The notes under the pieces were generated by a model, which saw nothing but the letters and a program-made list of their open reading frames with translations, was not told the origin of the DNA and made no database searches. 64,000 nucleotides of DNA, from positions 124,001-188,000 of the forward strand of contig JARGOL010000004.1 in NCBI GenBank assembly GCA_029212745.1, in the 5' to 3' direction. The stretch's first letter is position 1; each line of letters begins with the position of its first letter. Source of the DNA: Alcanivoracaceae bacterium. Lineage in GTDB: Bacteria; Pseudomonadota; Gammaproteobacteria; Pseudomonadales; Alcanivoracaceae. This document shows positions 30,958 to 44,329 of the stretch, piece by piece. Made by a program: the position numbers and the translations under genes.

Positions 30958-33507
30958 ATGCATCACCCGGTTTTCCGCGCCTATGAAAAACTGGTCCTGC
31001 GCCATCCGTGGCCGTGGCTGGGGCTGCTCCTGCTGGTCACACTGACATCGCTGTGGCACATCCGTGATCTGCGCCTGGATGCCTCGGCCGATTCACTGGT
31101 GCTGCAGGACGACAAGGCACTGGCCTACTACCGGGAAGTCGCCAAACGCTACGGCGGCAGTGACTTCCTGATCATCGCCTACAGTCCGGACAACGACCTG
31201 TTTACCCGTGACAGCCTGGCACACCTGGACAGCCTGCGTGACGAGCTTGCCACCGTGGACGGCGTGGCCTCGGTCTACAGCATGCTGGATGTACCGCTGC
31301 TGTTTTCGCCACCGGTGGCGTTCTCCGACCTTGCCAGCGGCTACCGCACGCTGCGCCATGACGAGGTGGACCTGGCCGATGCCCGCGAGGAGTTCCTCGA
31401 GGAGAACCCGCTTTACAAGGACATGCTGGTCAGCCCGGATGCCGGCACCACCGCCCTGCTGATCAGTTTCGAGCGTGACGAGCGCTACTTCGAGCTGCTC
31501 TACGCCCGCAACGACCTGGCCACCCTGGCCAGCGAGGGCGAACTCAACGACCAGCAGCAACAGGAATACCACCAGGCGCAGCGGGCGTTCGATGACTACA
31601 AGGAAAAACTGAAGCAGGAAAACGCCGCGCGCATCAGCACCGTGCGCAGCATCATGGATGGCTACCGCGACCAGGCCACCCTGTTCCTCGGCGGTGTACC
31701 CATGATCACCACTGACATGATCAGCTTCATCCGCAGCGACCTGCGCACCTTCGGCGTCGGTGTGCTGGCGTTCATCATCCTGACGCTGCTGGTGATTTTC
31801 CGGCAGCCGCGCTGGGCCGTGCTGTCAGTGCTGTGTTGCGGTGTCGCCACCCTGTGGCTGTCCGGCTGGCTCGGCTGGGTCAGCTGGCAGGTATCAGTAA
31901 TCAGCTCCAACTATGTGTCGCTGCTGCTGATCATCACCATGTCCATCACCATCCACCTGATCGTGCGCTACCGCGAGCTGCACGAGGAGAACCCGGACAA
32001 GGACCAGCGCTGGCTGGTGCGGGAAACCACCTGGCACATGATGCAACCGTCGTTCTTCATGATCGTCACCACCATGGTGGGCTTCTCGTCACTGGTATAC
32101 AGCGGCATCAAGCCGGTGATGGATTTTGGCTGGATGATGACCATCGGTATCGGCCTGGCGCTGGTGATCTGCTACCTGGTGTTCCCGGCATTCCTGAGCC
32201 CGCTGAAAGCACCGCCAGTGGTTGCCGGGCATGACTTCACCCGCGCCTTTACCACCGCCGTCGGCCGCTTTACCCGCGACCACACGCGTCTGGTGCTGGT
32301 ACTGGCCAGCGTCCTGCTGCTGGTCTCCGTGGCCGGCATGTTGCGGCTGACGGTGGAAAACCGCTTCATCGACTATTTCCAGGACGACACGGAAATCTAC
32401 CAGGGCATGCGCCTGATCGATCGCAAGCTGGGTGGCACCACGCCCCTGGACATCGTCATCGACGCCCCGGCAGACTACCAGCCCACGGATGACTTCGGTG
32501 GTGGCGAAGACCCGTTTGCGGATCCCTTCGATGCCCCTGCCGACGACGGCTTCGACGACCCGTTTGCTGATCCGTTTGCCGATGACACCAGCGACGTGCC
32601 GGACAACCCCCTCGAGGATGCCTACTGGTTCACGCCGCAGCGACTGGCCACGCTCACCGCCATCGAGGAATGGCTCAGCGCACAGCCGGAAACCGGCAAG
32701 GTGCTGTCGCTGGCCACCACCTACCGGGTGGCGAAGAAGCTCAATGGCGGTGACCTGAGTTACATGCAGCTGATGCTGCTGGGCAGCTTCATTCCCGCCG
32801 ACCTGCGCAGCCAGATGGTCAAGCCGTACCTGTCTGATGACGGCAACCAGGTCCGTATCACCGTGCGCATGATTGATTCCGACCCGAACCTGAAGCGGGA
32901 TGAATTCATCCACCGGGTGCGCACGGCGCTGCAATCGGAATTCGGGCTGGCACCGGAGCAGGTCCATCTTACTGGCGCCATGGTGCTCTACAACAACATG
33001 CTGCAGAGCCTGTTCGACTCGCAGATCAAGACCCTGGGGCTGGTGTTCCTGGCCATTCTGGTGATGCTGGCGCTGCTGTTCCGGCGCCTGCCGGTGGCAC
33101 TGATCGCACTGGGTCCCAGCATCGTCAGTGCATCGCTGGTGCTCGGATTGATGGGCTGGATCGGGCTGCCGCTGGACCTGATGACCATTACCATTGCCGC
33201 CATCACGGTGGGTATCGCCGTGGACGACACCATCCACTATGTGCATCGCTTCCGCGAGGAGTTGCCACGCGACAATGACTATGTGGCGGCCATGCTGCGC
33301 TGCCATGGCTCCATCGGCAAGGCGATGTTCTACACGTCCATCACCATCATTGCCGGCTTCTCGATACTGACGCTGTCGAGCTTCAACCCCACCGTCTACT
33401 TTGGTGTGCTCACCGGCGTGGCCATGGCCATGGCATTGCTGTGCAACCTGACGCTGCTGCCGGCATCGCTGGTGTTTTTCAAACCGAAGATGGCGGCGCT
33501 GGACTGA
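30958..33507 (+). CDS. RND-superfamily (MMPL) transporter with acidic DPFADPF insert
   Basis: An 849-residue inner-membrane RND/MMPL protein. The first helix is at about 17-34, then a periplasmic loop (LRLDASADSLVLQDDKALAY), a helix bundle at about 260-415 ending LVICYLVFPAFLSPLKAP, a second loop, and a final bundle from about 690 with ITVGIAVDDTIHYVHRFREE carrying an intramembrane Asp pair typical of proton-driven RND proteins. Between about 516 and 546 is an unusual Asp/Phe/Pro-rich repeat (DPFADPF twice). Relatives move lipids, hopanoids or glycolipids. There is no membrane-fusion protein or outer-membrane channel gene nearby. The substrate is unknown. Confidence 0.88.
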   Translation: MHHPVFRAYEKLVLRHPWPWLGLLLLVTLTSLWHIRDLRLDASADSLVLQDDKALAYYREVAKRYGGSDFLIIAYSPDNDLFTRDSLAHLDSLRDELATVDGVASVYSMLDVPLLFSPPVAFSDLASGYRTLRHDEVDLADAREEFLEENPLYKDMLVSPDAGTTALLISFERDERYFELLYARNDLATLASEGELNDQQQQEYHQAQRAFDDYKEKLKQENAARISTVRSIMDGYRDQATLFLGGVPMITTDMISFIRSDLRTFGVGVLAFIILTLLVIFRQPRWAVLSVLCCGVATLWLSGWLGWVSWQVSVISSNYVSLLLIITMSITIHLIVRYRELHEENPDKDQRWLVRETTWHMMQPSFFMIVTTMVGFSSLVYSGIKPVMDFGWMMTIGIGLALVICYLVFPAFLSPLKAPPVVAGHDFTRAFTTAVGRFTRDHTRLVLVLASVLLLVSVAGMLRLTVENRFIDYFQDDTEIYQGMRLIDRKLGGTTPLDIVIDAPADYQPTDDFGGGEDPFADPFDAPADDGFDDPFADPFADDTSDVPDNPLEDAYWFTPQRLATLTAIEEWLSAQPETGKVLSLATTYRVAKKLNGGDLSYMQLMLLGSFIPADLRSQMVKPYLSDDGNQVRITVRMIDSDPNLKRDEFIHRVRTALQSEFGLAPEQVHLTGAMVLYNNMLQSLFDSQIKTLGLVFLAILVMLALLFRRLPVALIALGPSIVSASLVLGLMGWIGLPLDLMTITIAAITVGIAVDDTIHYVHRFREELPRDNDYVAAMLRCHGSIGKAMFYTSITIIAGFSILTLSSFNPTVYFGVLTGVAMAMALLCNLTLLPASLVFFKPKMAALD

Positions 33508-33510
33508 CGC

Positions 33511-34467
33511 TCAATCGTCGTCCTGTTCACCACCGCCTGCCCGATCCACAGGTACGTGGGGTGACACGGCCACCGGGTCCTCATGGATGATGACATCGGC
33601 CATGGGGTAACGGGCGCGGATCTTCTGCTCCACACTCTCGGCCAGGGCATGGGCCTCGAACAGGCGCATGTTCTGGTCCATGTCCAGGTGTAACTGGATG
33701 AACTGGGTGCGCCCGGACTGGCGTGTACGCAGGTCATGAAAGCCCAGGGCATCCGGGTGCTCCGCCACGATGGCATGAATCACCTCGCGCACATCGCCGG
33801 GAATTTCCCGGTCCAGCAACAGCTGTGCGGCCTCATGGCCGATCTGCCAGGCCGCGCGCAGGATAAACACCGCGACGATGATACCGGTGGCGCCGTCCAC
33901 CCACAGGTAGCCCGCCTGCGCCGCCACCAGCGCCAGGATGATGCCGCCGTTCACCGCCAGGTCCGACAGGTAATGCAGGGAGTCGGCCTCGATGGCCGTG
34001 GACCGGGTCTTGCGCACCACGTACTTCTGCAGCGTCAGCAGCAGCAGGGTCATGACGATGGAGAACACCATCACCACGATGCTGACATCCACCGCTTCCA
34101 GGGCACGCGGGTTGGCCAGCTTGTCGATACCCTCGCGCAGCAGGAACAGGGACGAGCCGGCAATCAGCACTGACTGTCCGAGCCCGGCCAGGGCCTCGGC
34201 CTTGCCATGCCCGAAGCGGTGTTCATCATCCGGTGGCTCCAGCGCATAACGAATGGCGATCAGGTTCACCAGTGACGCCAGCGAATCCATCAGCGAATCC
34301 ACCAGTGAGGCCAGCACCGCCACCGAGTCGCTCATATACCAGGCCACCAGCTTGGCGAGAATCAACAGCACCGCGGTGGCCACCGAGGCGCCACCGGCAA
34401 GCAGCAGCAGACGCGACTGGTGCGCGTGGCTGAGATCCCGGGTGGGTGGAGATGAAGTGCCGGTCAT
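33511..34467 (-). CDS. fieF: Cation diffusion facilitator, FieF type
   Basis: A 318-residue CDF metal/proton antiporter with six helices and a C-terminal cytoplasmic ferredoxin-like domain. Transport-site residues are in SLVDSLMDSLASL (two Asp four apart, helix 2) and HYLSDLAVN (His and Asp, helix 5); the zinc-interface loop PPDDEHRFGHGKAEALAGL is typical of FieF. Likely substrates are Fe2+ and Zn2+, exported from the cytoplasm. Its stop is 3 bp from the convergent RND gene stop. It occupies the place downstream of nlpD where rpoS is found in many relatives. Confidence 0.92.
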   Translation of the reverse strand: MTGTSSPPTRDLSHAHQSRLLLLAGGASVATAVLLILAKLVAWYMSDSVAVLASLVDSLMDSLASLVNLIAIRYALEPPDDEHRFGHGKAEALAGLGQSVLIAGSSLFLLREGIDKLANPRALEAVDVSIVVMVFSIVMTLLLLTLQKYVVRKTRSTAIEADSLHYLSDLAVNGGIILALVAAQAGYLWVDGATGIIVAVFILRAAWQIGHEAAQLLLDREIPGDVREVIHAIVAEHPDALGFHDLRTRQSGRTQFIQLHLDMDQNMRLFEAHALAESVEQKIRARYPMADVIIHEDPVAVSPHVPVDRAGGGEQDDD

Positions 34468-34565
34468 GACGCAGTGAGTCCTTGTATCGAGCGGCGCGCA
34501 TTATCGCGATTCAGTGTGACAGTATAAAGGCCCGCGCCGTTGGGAGCAGTGTGTAATCCACCGCT

Positions 34566-35396
34566 TCAGCGGCGCGGCAGCAACTTGACCGGATCCACCG
34601 GCGTGCCGTTCTTGCGAATCTCGAAGTGCAGCTGGGTGCGGAACGTCCCGGAGGAGCCCATGGTGGCGATCTTCTCACCCGCTTTCACCGCAGTGCCCTC
34701 TTTCACCAGCATGCGCTCGTTGTGGGCATAGGCGCTCAGCCACTGCTCGCTGTGCTTGATGATCAGCAGGTTGCCATAACCGGTCAGGCCGTCACCGCGA
34801 TACACCACCGTCCCGGCCGCCGCCGCCTGCACCGGATCCCCCTTCTCGCCGGAGATCAGCACCCCCTGCCGGCCCAGGGTGTTGGCGGAGAAACTGCTCA
34901 GCAGTTTGCCGCCCGCCGGCCACTGCCAGGCCACCGGGCCGCTGCTGCTGCCGGACGTGCTGGTGGGCGCAGGTGCAGGAGACGTCCGCGTCGAGGACGC
35001 GCTGGTTGATGACGTGCTGCTGGCCGACGAAGACGTACTGGCCGAGGGTTTGCTGGTAGTGCGCGTGCCGGATGCACTGGCTGTTGACGAGGCCGGCCTG
35101 TCGAGGCGGATCTTCTGGCCGGGGTAGATGGTGTACGGCGCGCTGATGCCATTGGCCCGCGCCAGGGCACGGAAATCCCAGCCATAACGCCAGGCGATGC
35201 TGTACAGGGTCTCGCCGCCACGGACCACGTGGACGCCACGGGTCACCGGTTCACGGTTGCTGCTGGCACCATAGATATCCACCACTGGCGCATAATTGCC
35301 CGGCGCACAGCCCGCCAGTGCGAGCCAGAGCATCAGGAATAAATGGCGCGAGAATGGATGCCGCAAATGACCTGCCCTGTTATCCGTTGCCCTCAT
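34566..35396 (-). CDS. nlpD: NlpD-like LysM/LytM lipoprotein
   Basis: A 276-residue lipoprotein with lipobox LALAGC (Cys30), LysM domain at about 55-98 (HVVRGGETLYSIAWRYG), a Ser/Thr-rich linker at about 101-153, and a LytM (M23) domain. The M23 zinc ligands are incomplete: the first His-x3-Asp region reads GRQGVLISGEKGD, while SAYAHN and LHFEIR remain. That matches the degenerate NlpD/EnvC group, which activates amidases rather than cutting peptidoglycan itself. ATG 35396 overlaps the DUF368 stop by 17 bp. Confidence 0.88.
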   Translation of the reverse strand: MRATDNRAGHLRHPFSRHLFLMLWLALAGCAPGNYAPVVDIYGASSNREPVTRGVHVVRGGETLYSIAWRYGWDFRALARANGISAPYTIYPGQKIRLDRPASSTASASGTRTTSKPSASTSSSASSTSSTSASSTRTSPAPAPTSTSGSSSGPVAWQWPAGGKLLSSFSANTLGRQGVLISGEKGDPVQAAAAGTVVYRGDGLTGYGNLLIIKHSEQWLSAYAHNERMLVKEGTAVKAGEKIATMGSSGTFRTQLHFEIRKNGTPVDPVKLLPRR

Positions 35397-36309
35397 TATG
35401 CACAGACCCGATCCGGTAAAGTAGCCAGACCAGCGCCACCCCGGTGACCAATGCCAGTGCCGCCCAGCCCTGCATGGCGGGCAGTCCGCTGCTCTGCGTA
35501 TAGACAGACGGCAACAGGTTTTGTTCGAGCAGGGTGCCTTCAACCGGCACCCGCCAGGGCCACAGCTTGTTCAGGGAACCGGCCATGAAACCCGCCAGCA
35601 GGCCCATCACCGGGTCATGGTAGCGGTGCAGCATGAACTTGAGTACGCGCACAAACAGCAGCAGGCCGATGGCGCAGCCCGCCACGAACGACAGCAGCAA
35701 CAGGAACTCGCGCTCGTGTACCGCGCCCAGCACCGCCTGGTACATACCCAGCAGCAACAGGATGAAGGAGCCGGAAATGCCCGGCAGGATCATCGCGCAG
35801 ATGGCCAGGGCACCACTGGCGAAGAACACCAGCGGCCCATCCGCCACGGCCTGCAGACCGGGTTGGGTACCGATCCACCAGGCCAGCGCAAAGCCGGCCA
35901 GCAGATTGATGATCATGGCCGCGCTGATGCTGCGCAGGCGCGCCAGCACCAGCCAGACACTGGCTCCGATCAGGCCGGAGAAAAACGCCCACATGGGCAC
36001 CGGGTAGGTGGCCAGCAGATGGGTGATGACACTGGCCAGCACGGCAATACTGGAGAACACGCCGGCCAGCAACACCAGCAGGAACGTCAGGTTGGCCTGG
36101 CGCCACATGCTGGCAAAGCCGTCGCGACGCCAGACACTGAAAAGGTGCGGACCGATGCCACCCAGCGTGTCGATCAGCTCTTCGTAGATGCCAGTGATCA
36201 GCGCCAGGGTGCCGCCGGATACTCCGGGCACCACGTCCGCCGCGCCCATGGCAAGGCCGCGCGCATAAATACCGGGCAGGCGCGACACCGGCTTGTCTGT
36301 CTCACTCAC
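35380..36309 (-). CDS. DUF368 membrane protein (PopT-like polyprenyl-phosphate transporter)
   Basis: A 309-residue DUF368 protein with about eight to nine helices; the signature GLAMGAADVVPGVSGGTLAL near residues 18-37 and a second, related ILPGISGSFILLLLGMY near 165-181 form the family's internal repeat. DUF368 (PopT) proteins have been reported to translocate undecaprenyl phosphate, recycling the carrier for cell-wall synthesis. It is coupled to pcm (ATGA) and overlaps nlpD, so it belongs to the surE-pcm-nlpD unit. The transport role is family knowledge, not visible here. Confidence 0.88.
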   Translation of the reverse strand: MSETDKPVSRLPGIYARGLAMGAADVVPGVSGGTLALITGIYEELIDTLGGIGPHLFSVWRRDGFASMWRQANLTFLLVLLAGVFSSIAVLASVITHLLATYPVPMWAFFSGLIGASVWLVLARLRSISAAMIINLLAGFALAWWIGTQPGLQAVADGPLVFFASGALAICAMILPGISGSFILLLLGMYQAVLGAVHEREFLLLLSFVAGCAIGLLLFVRVLKFMLHRYHDPVMGLLAGFMAGSLNKLWPWRVPVEGTLLEQNLLPSVYTQSSGLPAMQGWAALALVTGVALVWLLYRIGSVHNEGNG

Positions 36310-36989
36310 TTGACGATACCCCGGGCAAACGGCACAAAACGCACCGGATCAAGCTTGCGGATCTTGAACTCGTCACCGATCCGGTCCACCACGGTCAGGC
36401 GCTGCTGGCCTTCTTCCCCCATCGGCATGACCAGACGACCGCCATCGGCCAGTTGCTTGAGCAGGTCATCGGGAATGTCCGGCCGGCCACAGGCGGCCAG
36501 AATACCGTCGAACGGCGCCTGCGCCGCCCAGCCAAAGCCACCGTCGGCGTGCTTGACCTGGACGCGGGCCAGCCCCAGGTCCATGAGACGCTTGCGCGCC
36601 TGTTCCATCAACGGGCGGATGCGCTCCACCGAATAGACATCACAGCCGAGCCCGGCCAGGAACGCGGTCTGGTAACCGCAGCCCGTGCCCACCTCCAGCA
36701 CCTTTTGCGGGATACCGTTCTCGGTCAGCAGTTCGGTCATGCGCGCCACCACCCAGGGCTGGGAAATGGTCTGGCCATGACCAATGGGCAGGGCGTTGTC
36801 GTCATAGGCCTGGTGCGCCAGCGCCTCATCAATGAACAGGTGGCGCGGCACCATGCGCACCAGATCAAGGATCTTGGGCGAACTGATGCCGTTGTCCCGA
36901 AGGCGCTTCACCAGCCGCTCGCGGGTACGTGCCGACGTCATGCCGATGCCGGCGAAATTGGGAATGTCGTTATTGGATGTTGTCATCAT
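36306..36989 (-). CDS. pcm: Protein-L-isoaspartate O-methyltransferase
   Basis: A 227-residue SAM-dependent methyltransferase that repairs isoaspartyl residues. MVPRHLFIDEALAHQAYDDN and PIGHGQTISQPWVVARMTE are PCMT blocks, VLEVGTGCGYQTAFLA is SAM motif I, and HADGGFGWAAQAPFDGILA follows. It lies 6 bp after surE, in the normal order, and overlaps the DUF368 start. Confidence 0.95.
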   Translation of the reverse strand: MMTTSNNDIPNFAGIGMTSARTRERLVKRLRDNGISSPKILDLVRMVPRHLFIDEALAHQAYDDNALPIGHGQTISQPWVVARMTELLTENGIPQKVLEVGTGCGYQTAFLAGLGCDVYSVERIRPLMEQARKRLMDLGLARVQVKHADGGFGWAAQAPFDGILAACGRPDIPDDLLKQLADGGRLVMPMGEEGQQRLTVVDRIGDEFKIRKLDPVRFVPFARGIVK

Positions 36990-36995
36990 GCGGTA

Positions 36996-37739
36996 TCACA
37001 AATCGGCCAGCCAGCCCTGCAAGGTTGAAAAGGTATCATAGCGTGTCATGTCTGCGTGCAACGGCGTCACCGAGACATACCCGTTGGCCACGGCATGGAA
37101 GTCCGTGCCGTCACCGGAATCAGCCGGCTCACCGGCAACACCGATCCAGAATGCCCGGCGTCCACGCGGATCGACAATGGGCTCCACATCAGAGGCGCGC
37201 AGCCGGTGCCCGAGCCGGGTCAGACGCACACCCTTGATCTGCGCCAGTGGCAAATCAGGGATATTGACGTTGAGCACGGTGCGTTCCGGAAGGCGCAGGG
37301 TATCAAGACTGCTGAGCAAGCGGAACGCCACTTCCGCGGCATCTTCCCAGTAGGACGGCGTCCAGCTGGTAACGGAAAACGCCACCGCCGTGTTGGCCAG
37401 GAAACGCCCCTCCACCGCCGCTGCCACTGTACCGGAATAGAGCGCATCGTCACCCAGGTTGGCGCCGGCATTGATGCCACTGACCACCCGCTCCGGGTCT
37501 GCCGGCAGCAGGCCATTGATGGCCAGGTGGACACAGTCTGTGGGCGTGCCGTTGACGGCATAGCGCCGTTCATCCACCTGTTCCACCCGCAGCGGCTTGT
37601 CCAGGGTCAGGGCATTGGAATAGCCGGAGCGGTTACCGTCCGGCGCCACCACGACATAGTCGGACAGGCGACTGGCGGCAGCCACCAGGGCTTTCAGGCC
37701 CGGTGCATGAATACCGTCATCGTTGGCCAGCAGCCACAT
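36996..37739 (-). CDS. surE: 5'/3'-nucleotidase SurE
   Basis: A 247-residue SurE, a metal-dependent survival nucleotidase. The N-terminal LLANDDGIHAPGLKALV contains the metal-binding DD pair, VVAPDGNRSGYSNALTL follows, and VVSGINAGANLGDDALYSGT carries the Asn of the active site. It starts 2 bp after the truD stop and precedes pcm, the standard order. Confidence 0.96.
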   Translation of the reverse strand: MWLLANDDGIHAPGLKALVAAASRLSDYVVVAPDGNRSGYSNALTLDKPLRVEQVDERRYAVNGTPTDCVHLAINGLLPADPERVVSGINAGANLGDDALYSGTVAAAVEGRFLANTAVAFSVTSWTPSYWEDAAEVAFRLLSSLDTLRLPERTVLNVNIPDLPLAQIKGVRLTRLGHRLRASDVEPIVDPRGRRAFWIGVAGEPADSGDGTDFHAVANGYVSVTPLHADMTRYDTFSTLQGWLADL

Positions 37740-37741
37740 GA

Positions 37742-38809
37742 TTACTCTCCTGCGCCCGGCGGCGCCTGTTGTGTTCTGGCGGCACGCGAGCCGTCTTCCA
37801 CCGCCAGCAGTTCCGCCAGCACCGAGGTGGCGAAGGCGCCACTGGGCAGCGCGAATGCCAGCGACAGTTGCGCTGCCGCCGTATCCAGTTGCCAGTCCAT
37901 GTCGGTCACCGGCAGGCGCGTGGCACGGCGCATGCCGTCCACCCGCTGCCCTGCCAGGGCCGCAATCAGCTCGGCATGTGGCGCCAGCACGCGCGCCTCC
38001 AGCGCCGCACAGGCCCCTGTCGGTGCCATGCCACCGGCACCGGGCAGCGGCGCCGTGGGATGGACGTCACCGGCGGCCACACGGGCGGCGGCGGTGTCAT
38101 CCGCATCTGCCAGGAACAACCCGCGGCTGCCCTCGGGCTGGAGGATGTCGCCATCGAGCAGTTGCGACCAGCAATCCGTGCGCACTCGTTCTGCCAGCAC
38201 CTGGTTGAACAGGTCCGAACGTAGCGCCGACAGCCACATGCTTTTGCTGGCCTGCTTGCGCGGCGCTTCGCCATTACCCAGCAGCCAGTCGCGACCGCGG
38301 GAAACGTTCTTTGCCTCGCGGCCAAACCGCTGGACACCAAAATAGTTGGGCACCCCGTGGGCCGCCACCTGCTCGAGCCGCGCCTGGAGGCCATCCAGGT
38401 CACCGCCCAGTGCCTTCACCCGCAGTGAAAACCGGTTGCTGCGGTGGGTGCCACGGTTGAGCTTGCGCCGGTGACGCACCTGCGTCAGCAGCGTCACGCC
38501 GTCAGGCACGGCATCCAGGTTCGGGTCGTCCTTGCCCGGCAAATGCACACTGAACCACTGCCGGGTCACGGCATGGCGGTCCTTGAGGCCGCTGTAGCCC
38601 ACCGCCCGCAACGGCACGCCGCAACACCCGGCCAGCCAGCTGGCCACATCGGTGGTATTCCAGCCCCGTTTTTCCACCTGCAGCCAGAGATGCTCGCCGC
38701 CCTCGCCGGGCGCGAAACCCAGCACTTCATCGACACGGAAATCTTCCGGGCACTGACGGATGACGCCGTGGGCGGTTACCGCGCCGAACGCGGTGGGACA
38801 CTCAATCAC
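37742..38809 (-). CDS. truD: tRNA pseudouridine(13) synthase TruD
   Basis: A 355-residue TruD. It modifies U13 of certain tRNAs; [18 protein letters not shown] contains the catalytic Asp, and NYFGVQRFG and the long insert domain are characteristic. The start is a GTG at 38809 (VIECPTAFG) inside the 3' end of ispF, an 8-bp overlap; the open frame continues upstream but that part is shadow of ispF. The weak start suggests expression by coupling to ispF. Confidence 0.92.
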   Translation of the reverse strand: MIECPTAFGAVTAHGVIRQCPEDFRVDEVLGFAPGEGGEHLWLQVEKRGWNTTDVASWLAGCCGVPLRAVGYSGLKDRHAVTRQWFSVHLPGKDDPNLDAVPDGVTLLTQVRHRRKLNRGTHRSNRFSLRVKALGGDLDGLQARLEQVAAHGVPNYFGVQRFGREAKNVSRGRDWLLGNGEAPRKQASKSMWLSALRSDLFNQVLAERVRTDCWSQLLDGDILQPEGSRGLFLADADDTAAARVAAGDVHPTAPLPGAGGMAPTGACAALEARVLAPHAELIAALAGQRVDGMRRATRLPVTDMDWQLDTAAAQLSLAFALPSGAFATSVLAELLAVEDGSRAARTQQAPPGAGE

Positions 38810-39284
38810 AGGATTCCAGCAGGACCACTGCGGTGACAGCAATGCCCTCTTCCCGGCCGGTGAAGCCAAGGCGCTCGCTGGTGGTGGCCTTGACTGATAC
38901 CTGCGCGTCATCGGCCCCCAGCAGTGCAGCCACCCGTGCACGCATGGCCGGCACATGCGGTGCCAGCCGCGGCGCCTGGCAGATAACGGTGATATCGGCA
39001 TTGCCGAGCCGGTACCCGCGCTCGCGCACCAGCGCCTGGACCTGCTCCAGCAAGCGGGCGGAATCGGCACCGGCATAGCGTGCGTCGGTGTCCGGAAAAT
39101 GCTGGCCGATATCCCCCAGGGCCAGCGCCCCGAGCAGCGCATCCGCCAGGGCATGCAGCACCACGTCGCCGTCGGAATGCGCTTTCAGGCCACGCTCATG
39201 GTCGATGCGCACACCGCCGAGCATGACATGGTCTCCCTCGGTAAAGGCATGCACATCGACGCCCTGTCCTATGCGGATTGCCAT
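38802..39284 (-). CDS. ispF: 2-C-methyl-D-erythritol 2,4-cyclodiphosphate synthase
   Basis: A 160-residue IspF of the MEP isoprenoid pathway. [20 protein letters not shown] has the zinc-binding Asp-x-His, and [19 protein letters not shown] and [11 protein letters not shown] are invariant blocks. It overlaps the end of ispD by 16 bp and truD by 8 bp. With IspD and Dxr (58635) three MEP enzymes are in this window. Confidence 0.97.
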   Translation of the reverse strand: MAIRIGQGVDVHAFTEGDHVMLGGVRIDHERGLKAHSDGDVVLHALADALLGALALGDIGQHFPDTDARYAGADSARLLEQVQALVRERGYRLGNADITVICQAPRLAPHVPAMRARVAALLGADDAQVSVKATTSERLGFTGREEGIAVTAVVLLESCD

Positions 39285-40006
39285 TGCAGTGCCTCCTGCT
39301 CCTGACGGGCCAGGTACCAGTCGGCCAGCGCCAGGTCGTCCGGCAGCGTGACCTTGATATTGTCGGCGCGTCCGGCCACCAGCAACGGCCGCTTGCCTGC
39401 CAGCTCCATGGCCGATGCCTCGTCTGTAATCTGTCCAGGATGCGATGCCAGCCCGTGCTGCAACGCCTCAAGCAGGGCGCCCAGAGGGAACAACTGCGGT
39501 GTCAGCGCGCGCCAGACCTGCGAACGATCCAGGGTCGCCTCGATCTGCTGGTGGCCATCGGCGCGCTTGACCGTGTCGGTCACCGGCAACGCCAGGATGG
39601 CGCCAGCATCAGTACTGGCCTGTACAAGACGCTCGACATCTGACAGGCGCACACAGGGACGGGCCATGTCATGCACCAGCACCCAGTCGCCCGGACGGGC
39701 CCCCGCCTGCCCCAGCAACGCCTGCAGCCCCGCCACCACGGACTCGGCCCGGGAGGCACCGCCGATACAGTTGAGCACACGCGGATGCCGTGACAGGGCC
39801 AGCTCCGGCCACCACGGATCGCTGGCCGCCACCGGCACGGCAATACGCTGGATACGGGCCAGTGCCAGCAGGCGTGTCAGGGTCTGCTCGGCCAGGGTGC
39901 TGCCGCGCAGGGTCAGGTACTGTTTTGGCAACGCAGCAGCCATGCGCTGGCCAGTGCCGGCCGCCGGTACCACGGCAAACAGTTTTGCATCAGCGGGAAT
40001 CGGCAT
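39269..40006 (-). CDS. ispD: 2-C-methyl-D-erythritol 4-phosphate cytidylyltransferase
   Basis: A 245-residue IspD, forming CDP-methylerythritol. [22 protein letters not shown] is the CTP-binding N terminus, and [20 protein letters not shown] and [17 protein letters not shown] are conserved. ATG 40006 is preferred, and it overlaps the ftsB stop by 17 bp; a longer frame to 40048 only reads through ftsB. Confidence 0.95.
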   Translation of the reverse strand: MPIPADAKLFAVVPAAGTGQRMAAALPKQYLTLRGSTLAEQTLTRLLALARIQRIAVPVAASDPWWPELALSRHPRVLNCIGGASRAESVVAGLQALLGQAGARPGDWVLVHDMARPCVRLSDVERLVQASTDAGAILALPVTDTVKRADGHQQIEATLDRSQVWRALTPQLFPLGALLEALQHGLASHPGQITDEASAMELAGKRPLLVAGRADNIKVTLPDDLALADWYLARQEQEALQWQSA

Positions 40007-40307
40007 CTGGCTCCCCGTCCCCATCCAGCACCATGTAGAAGGTTTCACCCTCGCGGATCATGCCCAGGTCCTTCCTGGCAATTTCCTCCACCGCATCCTG
40101 GCCTTCCTTGAGCCCGCGCACGTCGGCACTCATCAGGCGGTTGCGGTCACTGAGCTCGGCATTGGTGGCACTCAGGGTGGCCACCTGCGATTCCAGCCGG
40201 TTCATGTGCTGGAGACTGCCCTCACCGAGCCAGAGCCGTGCCTGCAAGCCAAGCAGCACCAAGGCAAGTACGGCAACGATAATCTGGCGTTTCGGTGACA
40301 GCTTCAT
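39990..40307 (-). CDS. ftsB: Cell division protein FtsB
   Basis: A 105-residue bitopic divisome protein. A short cytoplasmic end is followed by a helix (IIVAVLALVLLGLQARLWLG, about 9-28) and a periplasmic coiled coil (HMNRLESQVATLSATNAELS). GQDAVEEIARKDLGMIREGE is the family C-terminal block. FtsB joins FtsQ and FtsL. AGGAG before the ATG supports the start. It is between eno and ispD, the standard position. Confidence 0.93.
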   Translation of the reverse strand: MKLSPKRQIIVAVLALVLLGLQARLWLGEGSLQHMNRLESQVATLSATNAELSDRNRLMSADVRGLKEGQDAVEEIARKDLGMIREGETFYMVLDGDGEPDADSR

Positions 40308-40348
40308 GCACGCTCCTGCGGGCGCCGGCGCGGGGCCGGCGACACCGT

Positions 40349-41659
<1,311 letters not shown>

Positions 41660-41670
41660 TTAATACAAGT

Positions 41671-41700
41671 AAAACAAAAACGGGCACCGCCACGGTGCCC
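41671..41700 (-). terminator. Rho-independent terminator after kdsA
   Basis: On the minus strand GGGCACCG-TGG-CGGTGCCC is followed by a T-rich tract (GTTTTTGTTTT). It begins 11 bp after the kdsA stop and separates kdsA from eno. Confidence 0.88.
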
Positions 41701-41710
41701 TGCCAAAACG

Positions 41711-44252
<2,542 letters not shown>

Positions 44253-44329
44253 TTAACGTGGCTTGCACTGCATCAGGACGGGAGGAAATGGTATCAGATG
44301 GTGCCGGCCGGGACAATCTGAAATGACAG

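Noticed and set aside
34566-35030. NlpD LytM domain as an active zinc endopeptidase
   Set aside because: The first His/Asp zinc-ligand motif is missing, so the degenerate amidase-activator type is the better reading.
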